64,000 nucleotides of DNA from Liquidambar formosana (taxonomy: Eukaryota; Streptophyta; Magnoliopsida; Saxifragales; Altingiaceae): positions 30,353,478 through 30,417,477 of the forward strand of contig CM077833.1 in assembly GCA_039720395.1 (NCBI GenBank), read 5' to 3'. Both the position numbers and the translations under genes were made by a program. This document shows positions 49,263-60,400 of this stretch, one piece after another; position 1 is the stretch's first letter, and each line of letters opens with the position of its first letter. The notes under the pieces were generated by a model that saw only the letters and a list, made by a program, of their open reading frames with translations, did no database searches and was not told the DNA's origin.

Positions 49263-50972
49263 GTGAGCTCTCCACCACCTCCTCCTCTGGTCCTCCTCCT
49301 CCTTTTACTTTTCTTGATTATGTGTGTATATATGAATATATATGCATCTTTATGATGAAGGTGTGTGATGTTGCATTTGTCATTTGGTTTGGTGTTTGTG
49401 GATTGCGAAGGTGAAAAGATGAATAATGATTAAATTGTCATAAAAACAAATTGTCTTGCAGAGATTATTTGCAGTCAAGTATTGATAATTAATCATCTGT
49501 TTTAGGGTTTAAATCACTCTTTTTTTTGGTAAAGGTTCAAACTTTACATAAAAGGGGAAAGTTTAGTGATGGTATTTTCATAGGATGAAATGAGTATGGT
49601 ATGTGCATCATTATTTTATGAAGTAGTGATTGGTTTTATTTCTTAAGCATTGGATGCAAACTGTCTGCAAATATGGTTATGACATGACACTGACACAACA
49701 AATCTTCAAAATCTAGGATAGGACATAGCGGGGACACGAGATGAAGAGTCTGATTGGGCATTCAAATGGAAATTAAACGATTATAGTGTATTTTAGATAG
49801 GATTGAAGGCACAAATTCATGACATTGAATGGGAGAATCTAAGAGAAATGAGAATAATGATCATTATCACAAATGAAAGAAGAAATTCAAATAGTGGCAT
49901 TTCATGAATTTATAGAAATTGATCTTATAACATCAATTGTAGTGATGACTCTAAGAGCTCGTTTATTTGGTCATAATCGAGACAAATGGAATGGAATGAG
50001 ATTCAATGGTGAGCCACCACGATGAGGGAGAGGAAAGGAGAAGAGAACAGCCTGCAGTGGTAGTGGGATTGTGGTTCCCAAGAGGCTTATGATTGCATAT
50101 CGATTGGGAAAAGATATGCATGTATGTATTTAAGGCACCATCACCCCTCCAAAGGTTAGACCCTTTTGGAGCTGGTACTTGGATTATGCCATTTGTATCC
50201 GTGTGTGTGTTGTTAACTTGGAAAGGGGAAAAAAAAAATATTTGGCCACCAACATAGTGCATTTTGTTCCATTTACATGCTGTAGTTCCATTTACAAATG
50301 GTGTGATGCAAAGTAGAGGGTTAAAAAAGAAAAAAGAAAAAAGAAAAAAATGAACCATTAATGGACCAGTTTGAGATGTAAATACATTAGTTTTATGGAC
50401 CATGGTTTCGCATCACAACTAATGAATGACATATTGTGTTTGATATCCACTTGCAAAGGGGCTGGACTGTCATATGCATATCCCAAGAAATCCTTTGGGT
50501 CAAGAACTGAAGAACCTATATGAGGTAACAACTAATGAGAAGTAAATTATCAGTTCATTTACATGTTTAAGGTCCTGCGATATCACCATCTCTATTTTTC
50601 TTATTCCTATACTTATGTGTTTTTTTCTTCTCTGAGTGTGTTGGAATCAAGAATACACGTGATGGCTTTATACAACTCAACTCAACAAAGCTTTAATTTC
50701 AACTACTTGGGGTCGACTGCATGAATCCTTTATTGCCATTCAGCTCTATTTATGATCATATCTATTGTTAATTCCTTGCCAATTGTATTCTTTCTCACTG
50801 CCTCTAACCATGTTCTGTTTTACCCTTCTCTCGCTCATTTGGCACCTTCAACCTGAATCAAATCACTTCTATGCACTGGAGCGTTAATTAATTAATTCAT
50901 GAATATGACTTTTCGAGCTGGTTCAACAGTACCTTTTCGCACTTAAAATTCTTTGCTAGTTGGCAGAATGAG

Positions 50973-51027
<55 letters not shown>

Positions 51028-51123
51028 GGATGAAAAGGGGTGGGGGGGTATTTCCTATGGTTGTGGGATGCCTTAATGTTTGGATGTTAGCATCTTGTTG
51101 AATTGGTATATTTATGATTTACA
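49263..51123. other. gene-free DNA with a (GT)n tract
   Basis: No coding region is supported. A (GT)n microsatellite runs at about 50,975-51,024, followed by a short G-run. The stretch ends at the Myb/SANT pseudogene. Confidence 0.45.
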
Positions 51124-51144
51124 ATGTATTTACTGAAGTTGTAT

Positions 51145-51883
51145 ATGGATAGTGAAGGTGGTCATCAATCAAAGCAAGAATGTTCAAGGACAAGGTGGAC
51201 ATCGTCCCTTGATAAGATATTTGCAGACTTGGTTGTTGATCAGATTAAACTGGGAAACAGACCAAACAATATTTTCGACAAAAAAAAGTGGAACCAGATA
51301 CGTGATGAATTCAATAAGCAAACAGATCTTAACTTTAATAACAATCAATTGAGGAAGCACCTGGATGTTCTGCGGACACGTTACTTTAATCTGAAGTCAG
51401 CTTTTGATCAAAATGACTTTGTGATGGATGATTCTTGTTGCATTGGTTTTGGCCTGTGGGAAGACATTGGGGTACATTTCTTTCCTTCTGGGAGTTACAT
51501 TATATTTTCCTTTTTTTTTTGGTTTCTAGTAGTAATATTATGGTGAATTCCTGATAGACTGTACTTATAGGCACAGCCTAGGCCTGAAACAACCAAAATC
51601 AAGGACTGTCCCATTTAGGACCAGCTATGCACAATATTCTCCGAGTCAGGGGGCGATGGGAAATATTCCATCATCATCAAGATTTTTGCAAGGTAATGCT
51701 TCATCAGCAGAAAAGTTGAAGAAGAATATAGCAGAAGGAAAGAAGAAACGTCCATGTGAGACACGTTCTTCTACAGGGCAAAGAAGTAGGGAGCAACTGC
51801 TAAATGATGCTATGGCAAACGCCATGTTAGATATGGTTGCTGCTTCAAAGTTGAGGGCTGTTGCCAAATGCGTTAAGCAGTGA
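51145..51883 (+). pseudogene. broken fourth Myb/SANT-like unit
   Basis: The first block encodes MDSEGGHQSKQ, TRWTSSLDKIFADLVVDQIK and QIRDEFNKQTDLNFNNNQLR, closely matching the three units of the gene at 28.85-31.07 kb, and ends at a donor (GACATTGGG/GTACAT). The second block, after an acceptor near 51,571, reads AQPRPETTKIKDCPI and then hits TAG where the intact units have Tyr-Glu-Gln. Downstream, a basic tail and an ALNFEAA-antisense-type helix region (SREQLLNDAMANAMLDMVAA) remain open to 51,883. The last codons (KCVKQ) already belong to the duplicated 5' region that follows, so the true C-terminus is lost. Confidence 0.82.
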
Positions 51884-53735
51884 AAAACCCAGTTTACAAT
51901 TAATGGATTTTTAACTCCAAAAAGAAGATTTGTTGTATCCTCTCATCAAGTTCCAAACGGGTTCAGTCAGGTTCTGGTTTCCATCTCCTGTTTCGTTTCC
52001 GTCAATCGGCTGTGTTACCATCTAAGATGCTCGAATCGCATCTAACGGTCTAGGTTCCACGGACGAGTGACAGGCGATCGATCAAGAGACATTTCGATCA
52101 AGATCAGGTTTGGTTTTTCGTATTTCATCCGGTTGTTTTAATTCAATGCACTTGTTTGGTCATCGAGAAAAGGTGGGAAAATAAAATAATTTTTTTTATT
52201 ATTATTTTTACTCGTCACTTGAAATGGAGCTAGTTGGAAGCGATATTTTCATTTTTGTTTTGGAAACAAAAACAACATAAAACATGAAGATTGAATTTTA
52301 TTCTATTTTCCTCGCTTTTCTCAGTCACCAAACAGAGGGTTGGTTTATCTTTTTTTTTTTTCCCAGCATTTTTGTTTAAATTGGTTCTACCTATCATTTG
52401 CAAGTTACACTAGGGTTCATTTACTTCTGTATTTTTACTTTCGAATGGAAAAGGTAATTTTTGGAACGTCGTGGCCGCTTTGTTGCATTGGGAAATCATA
52501 ATGCAATGATGAATTTTGTTTTTCGAAATAAAATGTTAATTACATTGTTTCTCACTCAATAGTCAATACATAAATATTACTCCAGTTTCAATGGTTGTGG
52601 AGGTCAAAAGAGCATATACTAGGACTCTCTTATGCATTTGTAGCTGGTTAAAAGGGTATTTGTAGCTAAAATTGTTAATTGAGGTCGACAAGATTCAAAT
52701 TTTCTATGCTAACTGAATTTGCAAGATTCTCTTTTATAATGCAACGAGGCACTCTGTTTTGTAGTTCTTACGCGCGAGTAAGAGATGGTGATCGTGCATG
52801 GTATGTTGGAATTATGAAAAGAATGATGTTTCTTTCCCGAGGAACTATAAGTTTTCTCTATAACCGATAGAAACCCACTCGGGTTTGTTGTTGTTGCTGT
52901 TGTTATTTTTGTTAGATCAAAAGTCTCTGGTAGCTACCAGTAATTTTTAGTTGAGGGAAGTGATCTGCATCCCAATAGGAGGATAAGCCCTTTGCACAAG
53001 CTTATCAGATTTCCACAACCCCATATTGGCTGTTACCACCTGTATAAATTGTGTGATGAAATTTTAACTTTGTTACTAAGCGTTCTCCGTAGGGGTAGAT
53101 TGGATGACTTCATTAACACATAACACATTCTCATCTACAGATTAATTCATTGTTGAACTGGGTAATGATGGCAATGGGGTAGATTAAGTAGAGTGTCTGC
53201 TACTTGGGTTCCTACTTGCTACTAGCTTGGTTCTGAGGCCTGAGCTGATCTTACATTGATGAGGGGGATTAATGGTTCCAAGATGGTCACCTATCAAGGG
53301 ATTGGAGTGGTATTCCGGTAATAGTTTTTAGGGTGTTGACCTGTTTGTTGCCATGCTAAAATTAATTTCCATAGGTTGCCATGAACCAGTATGAAATGAA
53401 TATGATACAATCTGGCTCTTGTTATGCTTCCTTTGGTCAAAATGTTTACATTGTTTTGTGTAATTGTGTTCATTTATTAACATCATGTAGAGTAGTTCCT
53501 TTTACTAGGCATTTTATTATTATTATTATTATTATTTATTTGTAATAGAGTTCCTTTTACTAGGTATTATTGCATTAACCTTGCAAAGCAGTTTTATTTG
53601 TTCTTTCCTTACTTTGCCCCACTCCCCTCCTGTTTTTATATGATAATAATGTTAGTGGGTATTCAATGTCTGTCAGAGGGAGGGGGGTTGTGTAAAAATA
53701 AACTGGTCTGTGTTCTATTGGACAGTTGGGACAAC
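51867..53735 (+). repeat. 1.87-kb segmental duplicate, copy 2
   Basis: This is the direct repeat of 26,437-28,315, which is the 5' region of the intact Myb/SANT gene. Here it is fused straight onto the broken Myb/SANT unit and is followed by a LINE fragment instead of coding exons. The order implies a tandem array of Myb/SANT genes that was later cut. Differences from copy 1 are scattered point changes and microsatellite length. Confidence 0.85.
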
Positions 53736-54830
53736 CTAAACTCTTGACTAATAGCTTTTGTGGGTTAATACAAGGTACGGATATCACTACCGACAGACAC
53801 TCTGGACCAGATTTTGGGAAACCTCCATCTGATCGACATGCTCTTTCCTTGTCATGCCCTTCTTGGGTCATCGAGTCAATCACACCTGCAACCAAGGCCA
53901 GATCTACCCCCTTAGAGCACGTTCCCAGATCTAAGCCTGGGCGCAGCCTCACTGCTCTTGCTACCGGACACGTACCCCATAAAGGAGAACCTCACTAGAG
54001 GATCAATGGCCATGAGTTGGGCAGCCCAGTCAAACCGACTTGTATCTCTCTCAACAAGCGTGGTAGTCCAGTGAGTATGCGTTATCGTAAAGTTCTACTC
54101 TTTGCTCGCTCTGGGCTCAATCGAATACACAGCACAGTTCAACCCCTCCTAATAGCTTCCAACCAGGAGTGCTTGGGACCAGAATAGAACGAAATAGTAG
54201 TGGAACCAACGCTACAGGACTTTCCTCACAGTCACCCCAACAACCACCCTTTAATGAAGATACTTCTTTGGAACTGTAGGGGCACTGCTAATGACCCTTT
54301 TAAGCGAAATTTTGCTAACCTTGTTGCTATGCATCCCCTGAACATGGTTATTCTGACTGAAACTCGCACTGCTGGTACTACTGCTGAGAACATATGCACT
54401 GCTCTCCCTTTTGATGGATGTCACCGTGTAGACCCTGTTGGCTTTATTGGTGGTATCTGGCTTCTTTGGAATACTAGAGAGATTGATCTCACCTTTATCC
54501 CTACTACGGACGATGCTGACCATGCTATCCATACCATCATCAAGGTGATTCTTTCCTCTATTTCCTGGCTTATTTTTGCTATTTATGCTAGTCTTACTCG
54601 CACCAAATGTTTATGCCTGTGGAATTCTTTGGAGCATATGTCTTCCATGCTCTCTCTCTCCCATGGATTCTTCTTGGTGATTTCAATGAGGTTACCAGTG
54701 CTCGTGAAAAATTTGGTGGCCTTCCTGTTAATAGGAGGCGCATTGAGGAATATCAAAGGTGTATGGATCATTGTAATATGCTGGATTTGGGGTTTACTGC
54801 CCCCGTTTTACTTGGTTCCATTACCCAACT
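53736..54830 (+). mobile_element. LINE fragment with endonuclease domain, frameshifted
   Basis: From MKILLWNCRGTANDPFKRN (about 54,256) the sequence reads as the apurinic-like endonuclease of plant L1-type LINEs. The catalytic motifs are LLWNCRG, VILTETRT and, after a frame change near 54,640-54,662, SLPWILLGDFNEVTSAREK with RRRIEEYQRCMDHCNMLDLG. The frame change lies in a CT microsatellite (GCTCTCTCTCTCCC). The 500 bases upstream probably belong to the ORF1 end and spacer of the same element. Reverse transcriptase is missing: at about 54,820 the LINE stops and the RIP-like repeat family begins. Confidence 0.85.
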
Positions 54831-54870
54831 TCAAATGCTTCAAATGCTTTATGTTGGCATCAGCCCCAAG

Positions 54871-55520
54871 TAGGGCTGCAAATGAACTGAGCTGTTTGTG
54901 AACAACTCGTGAACAAGCTCGATAAAGGCTCGTTCGAGTTCGTGAGATTAATAAATGAGCCAAGCTTGAGCTTGAATACTAGGCTCGTTTATTAAACGAG
55001 CCAAGCTTGAGCAGACCATAGCTCGGCTTGTTTAGGTTCGTGAACAAGCTTGTTAAGGGCTCGTGAATAGGCTCACAAATAGGCTCGTTAAAAGGCTCGT
55101 AAAATATCTTATTAGTAGGCTCATTAAGGGGTTTGTATAAATATCCTAATTTATTTTTGGCTTCTCTTTGCTGAGTGGACCAATTAACATAAAAGAGATA
55201 ATACTTCCTTAGTAGTTATATCTTGTACTTATTCGAGGAAGATTTTTATGGTTTGTGAACTTTTATCTTAATGTTTAAAACTCGCATTCACAAGATCAAA
55301 CCAATCTTCAACACAAGCTCGAGCTCGAGCTCGAACTCAAACTCGGTTTGTTTAGTTAAACGAGCCAAGCCTGAGCTTTTCTAAATCTTAATGAGCCGAG
55401 CTTGAGCACAATAAATTAAGCTCATTTAAAGCTCAGCTCGTTTATAAATAAACAAGCTTTTAATTGAGCTGAGTTTGAACACTCCAAAACTCGACTCGGC
55501 TCGGCTCGTTTGCACCCCTA
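54871..55520. mobile_element. 650-bp non-autonomous hAT element
   Basis: The termini are TAGGGCTGCAAATGA and, in reverse complement, TAGGGGTGCAAACGA. They are flanked by a perfect 8-bp direct repeat GCCCCAAG (54,863-54,870 and 55,521-55,528), the hallmark of hAT. The interior consists of many short GCTCG/CGAGC modules in both orientations and has no coding capacity. The uninterrupted target occurs at about 58,796-58,808 in a paralogous repeat copy, confirming both ends. Confidence 0.95.
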
Positions 55521-55528
55521 GCCCCAAG

Positions 55529-57263
55529 TAACTCTCAATTTCACTTCCCCTATTGCAAGAGGTGTTTTTTTCTGCTCCATACCTAGACATTGTGGGGTAA
55601 ACTCTATCTCATCATGAACAAACTTGGCGACTTCAGATGAATCAGAGACACAAAGCTTCAATCTTACTTTGAAGACAAAATCGGAAGGCACTGCCACTAT
55701 CAATCGGGTTAACTGAATGGGCTTTCCATTTGTCACCCTTATCGAATCTTCCTCCTCAAGAGATAACAAATAAACTACACTGTCATAATGAAGCAAACTG
55801 TTTTTGGTTTAGATCTTTCTAAACACAGTTCCCTCTGAGGGAAGAAATACCTCTACGGTGGCAGCCACCGCCTTACTGTATACGGCATATAAAATAGAAT
55901 AAGTCTCGGACGCTAACGCGCCTTCAGCCTCTGCAAGCATAACCTGGTCATAAGAAAAATTTGAAGGAATATTCATATCAATATTATCCCTAAATTTATC
56001 GCCGATGTAGGTGGATAGACACGGCATTATGTAAGAGGATCCGTCCACATAAAAGACGGAGTTTCCCATCGTGACGTGCTTCATTTAAGCTTGGTTGCCC
56101 TTAGAAGAACCATCTCCCTGTTCCTTGCCTTTGCCTTTTCCCTTGTCCGCTCTTGCCATGTCCTTTAGGGGGAAAGCGGATTTCATATCGCCCAATGGTC
56201 CTTCACCACCATCAACGCCAACCATGTCCTTTTCTGGCTTCTCTGCACTGGGTTGTAACGGGGGCTCATTTAGGGCAATTCCAAGGAGATTAAAGCCCTG
56301 CGCAAGCCTTGGAATTCCTAGATGTTGAATTAGATTATCAACAGGAAAAGCATTGACAAGAGAACGGTCATACGTAAACATTGCTCCTAATATTATCCCC
56401 CAGAAGTATTGCATATTCAACACTGTATTGTAAGCCTTGGAATTCCTAGATGTTGAATTCGATTATCAATAGGAAAAGCATTGACAAGAGAACAGTCATA
56501 CGTAAACATTGCTCCTGATATTATCCCCCAGAAGTATTGCATATTCAACACTGTTTTAGAGAGACGCTCCTCACCACTGACATAAAGACTGAGTTGGTTT
56601 AACATAGATTTGAATTTGATTGCCTCCGGTATCATTTATACTAGCACGAGAATGGACTAGGCTACCTTCTCTTCCTCACTTTTGGACATGATGGGACTCG
56701 TTGTTTTTGCCAGTTTGCAAATGGCAGCCTGAACTGCTTTATTCCCAAATTCAAACTAGCCTTTCTAGTTTTGGCCTTAATTTGAATTGATCCATAATTT
56801 TCAGATATCGCTAACATTGTAGATTGATCGCAAATTCTATGCTTAGGCTGATCTCTGAAGGTCAGCTTAAACCAATGACCGCTTTGATTTTTGAATCCCA
56901 TGAGGTACAAATTAAAAAGTTAAAATCTAACTGTAATAGACCACTGGTCAGGCCCTTCCTTGGCAGAGAGATATACATCAAAGACTATCAAAGACTTTTA
57001 TTGACGGTCGTCGAATAAGTACGGGAATACGATTGTGGTAGATCATTTGTCTTTCCTTTGACACCTCGTAGAGAAAGCGGCTAATGAAATCATCGTAGCG
57101 AGCCCAATGAATTTGGACTTGTCAACCGTATGGTACTCCAGCCACCTTCCCCAATCCTAGTTCATCCACTCCTTGGATAGATGGTCCGGTTCTCCTTCCT
57201 CTGGCACCTTTGACTTTTTAAAAGCCTTACAAATTGCTAGGTCGTCTATTTCCAAATCGATTA
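55529..57263 (-). pseudogene. RIP-DUF6598-like copy A, broken
   Basis: Read on the minus strand, the order is an N-terminal acidic region, a ribosome-inactivating-protein (rRNA N-glycosylase) domain, a Lys/Gly-rich linker (KGKGKGKEQGDGSSKGNQA) and a DUF6598-like domain. The DUF6598-like part includes YAVYSKAVAATVEVFLP and VTNGKPIQLTRLIVAVPSDF. Breaks are several frame changes in the RIP part, an internal tandem duplication of about 125 bp (about 56,305-56,555), and a TAA at 55,809-55,811 inside the DUF6598-like part. A hAT element sits just past its 3' end. RIPs depurinate the large rRNA; in this state no such product is expected. Confidence 0.75.
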
Positions 57264-58110
57264 TTGCGACGGAGAAGTGGACGACTTAGCGATTTACAAG
57301 GCTTTTAAAAAGTTGAGGGTGCCGGAGGAAGGGGAGCCGGACTATCTGACCATCTATCCAAGGAGTGGATGAACTGGGATTGGGGAAGGTGGCTAGAGTA
57401 TCATATGATCGACAAGTCCAAAATTCATTGGGCTCGCTACGATGATTTCATTAGCCGCTTTCTCTGTGGGTGTCAAAGGGAGGACAAATGATCTACCACA
57501 ACCGTCTTCCCGTACTTATTCGACGACCGTCAAGAAAAGTCTTTGATGTATATCTCTCTACCAAGGAAGGCCTGACCAGTGCTTCATTATGGTTAGGTTT
57601 TAATTTTTTAATTTGTAACTCATGGGATTCAGAAACCAAAGCGGTTGTTGGTTTGAGTTGATCTTCAGAGATCAGCCTAAGCATAGAATTTGCGATCAAT
57701 CTACAATGTTAGCGATGTCTGAAAATTATGGATTAATTCAAATTAAGGCCAAAACTAGAAGGGCTAGTTTGAATTTGGGAAGAGAACAGTTCAGGGCTGC
57801 CATTTGCAAACTGGCAAAAACAACGGGTCCCATCCTGTCCAAAAGTGAGGAAGAGAAGATAGCCTGGTCCATTCTCGTGCTAGTACAAATGATACCGGAG
57901 GCAGTCAGATTCAAATCTATGCAAAACCAACTCAGTCTTTCTGTCAGTGATGAGGAGCGTCTCTAAAACAGTGTTGGATATGCAATACTTTTGGGGGATA
58001 ATATCAGGAGCAATGTTTACGTATGACCGTTCTCTTGTCAATGCTTTTCCTGTTGATAATCGAATTCAACATCTAGGAATTCTAAGGCCTAGGGCTTTAA
58101 TCTCCTTGGA
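57264..58110 (+). pseudogene. RIP-like copy B, 3'-truncated
   Basis: This copy is head-to-head with copy A across an axis near 57,263. The N-terminal region and most of the RIP domain are present, including FNLYLMGF-type and VQMIPEAVRFKSM-like segments. It is interrupted by frame changes (for example near 57,350 and 57,480) and a stop after the active-site helix (57,964-57,966). Homology stops at about 58,105, before linker and DUF6598, where it joins the non-coding spacer 58,110-58,768. Confidence 0.75.
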
Positions 58111-58768
58111 ATTCAACATCCTCAATAAACTTATATCATCCACCAGCTTTACATCATTCTTCTTTTTTTATTTTATTCCCTTTTGAAACAAATTGTGCCT
58201 AAACCTTCACTCAATTCACCTAAAGAATGAAAAGGCATCGTAGCCACCAACAGTCCATAATTACACAGTCGATAAAAAAAACACCTCAATTCAACAAGTG
58301 GTAGTGAAGTCTAAGGAAAATTGAATTAGCCCATTATGTTTTAGATATTCTAACACAGATTGGTAGTGGAAAAAACATACAAAACCAGTATCAGAAAAAC
58401 ATGACAAAAATGGGGTCATTAGTTGAAAACCCAACACACCCTTAATTTCCACTTGACTAATGAAGAAAAGAAAAAGAAATTATTATCTGAATTTTAAATT
58501 CTTTTTATGAAACTAAAATCTGCACTCAACTCAGCCTGACTCAAATTTTTGGTAGTAAAAAGCAGTGGACCCCATGTCTCCATACTCTTACCTAAATAGA
58601 TTCATTAACAAATTCAGTGGCACAAATCAACAATCCTAAACCTCCAAACCAAAACCCATCAAGCACCACTGCCCCAGAAGCCTGGTGAAAGAAATAAGAA
58701 AAAAAAAAATTTCAAGTCCGTAAAGACCAACACTGAAAATGAAGTTAGAAATATACATTTCTTAGCAT
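58110..58768. repeat. spacer X, inverted copy at 62,030-62,690
   Basis: This non-coding segment recurs as its reverse complement at about 62,030-62,690 (for example TAAACTTATATCATCCACCAG here and its complement near 62,646-62,666). In both places it joins the 3' end of a full-length RIP-DUF6598-like copy to the truncated end of another, so it is probably the original 3' flank of the gene. No coding region is seen. Confidence 0.85.
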
Positions 58769-60400
58769 TACCCAACTTCAAATGCTTCATGTCGGCATCA
58801 GCCCCAAGTAACTCTCAAATTTCACTTCCCTCATTGCAGTAGGTATTTTTTTTTTTTTTCTGTTCCACACTTAAACATTGTGGGGTAAACTCTATCTCAT
58901 CATGAACAAACTTGGCGGCTTTCGACAAATTAGAGACACAAAGCTCCAATCTTACTGTGAAGACAAAATTGGAAGGCACTGCCACTATCAATCGGATCAA
59001 CCGAATGGGCTTACCAATTGTTACTCTTATCGAATCTTCCTCAAGGGATAACGGATAAACTAACTGTTATAATGAAGCAAATTTTTTCTGGTTTGGATCC
59101 TTCCAAACACATCCATCTGAAGGAAGAAATACCTCTACGGTGGCAGCTACCGCCTTACTGTATACAGCGTATAGAATAGAATAAGTCCCGGACGTAGATG
59201 CGCTTTCAGCCTCCGCAAGCATAATCTAGTCATAAGAAAAATTTGAACGAATATTCATATCAATATTATCCCTAAATTTACTATTGATGTAGGTGAATAG
59301 ACACGGCATTATGCAAGAAGATCCATCCATGTAAAAGATGGAGTTTCCCATCGTGATGTGCTTCATTTTAGCTTGGTTGCCCTTAGAAGAACCATCTCCT
59401 TGTTCCTTGTCTTTTCTTTTTCCCTTGCCCGCTCCTGCTATGTCCCGTAGGGGGAAAGCGGATTTCACATCGCCCAATGGTCTTTCACCACTAGCATCAA
59501 CGCCAACCATGTCCTTTTCTGGTTTCTCTGCACTGGGTCGTAAAAGGGACTCATTTGGGGCAATTCCAAGGAGATTAAAGCCTGCGCAAGCCTTAGAATT
59601 CCTAGATGTTGAATTCGATTATCAACAGAAAAAGCATTGACAAGAGAATGGTCATACGTAAACATTGCTCCTGATTATCCCCCAGAAGTATTGCATATCC
59701 AACACTGTATTAGAGAGACGCTCCTCACCACTGACAGAAAGACTAAGTTGGTTTCGCATAGATTTGAATTTGACTGCCTCCGGTATCATTTGTACTACCA
59801 CGAGAATAGACCAGGCTACTTTCTCTACCTCACTTTTGGACAGGATGGGACCCGTTGTTTTTGCCAGTTTGCAAATGGCAGCCCTGAATTGTTTTCTTCC
59901 CAAATTCAAACTAGCCTTTCTGGTTTTGGCCTTAATTTGAATTGATCCATAATTTTCAGACATTGCTAACATTGTAGATTGATCGCAAATTCTATGCTTA
60001 GGTTGATCTCTGAAGGTTAGCTCAAACCAATGACCGCTTTGGTTTCTGAATCCCATGAGGTACAAATTAAAAAGTTGAAACCTAGCCATAATGGACCATT
60101 GGTCAGGCCATTCCTTAGCAGAGAGATATACATCAAAGACTTTTCTTGACGGTCGTCGAATAAGTATGGGAATACGATTGTGGTAGATCATTTGTTCTCC
60201 CTTTGACACCTTGCAAAGATAGCGGCTAATGAAACCATCCCAATGAATTTTGGACTTGTCGACCGTATGATACTCCAGCCACCTTCCCCAATCCCAGTTC
60301 ATCCACTCCTTGGATAGATGGTCTGGCTCTCCTTCCTCCGGCACCCTCGACTTTTTAAAAACCTTGCAAATCGTTAGGTCGTTCACTTCCAAATCAATTA
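58769..60400 (-). pseudogene. RIP-DUF6598-like copy C, broken
   Basis: This is a minus-strand copy spanning all regions. The RIP part is open over most of its length, from about 60,400 to 59,690, and shows the family landmarks: Tyr in NLYLMGF, the Glu/Arg pair in MIPEAVKF, and Trp in MQYFWGII. A two-base deletion at about 59,680 then shifts the frame. The linker and DUF6598-like part carry further breaks, including a stop at 59,226-59,228. It has the longest open RIP stretch of the array. The intact target site of the hAT element is visible in its 3' end. Confidence 0.78.

Noticed and set aside
54200..54901. 233-codon frame as a complete protein
   Set aside because: It starts upstream of the endonuclease start and its second half is out of frame with the GDFN motif; it is a frameshifted LINE fragment.
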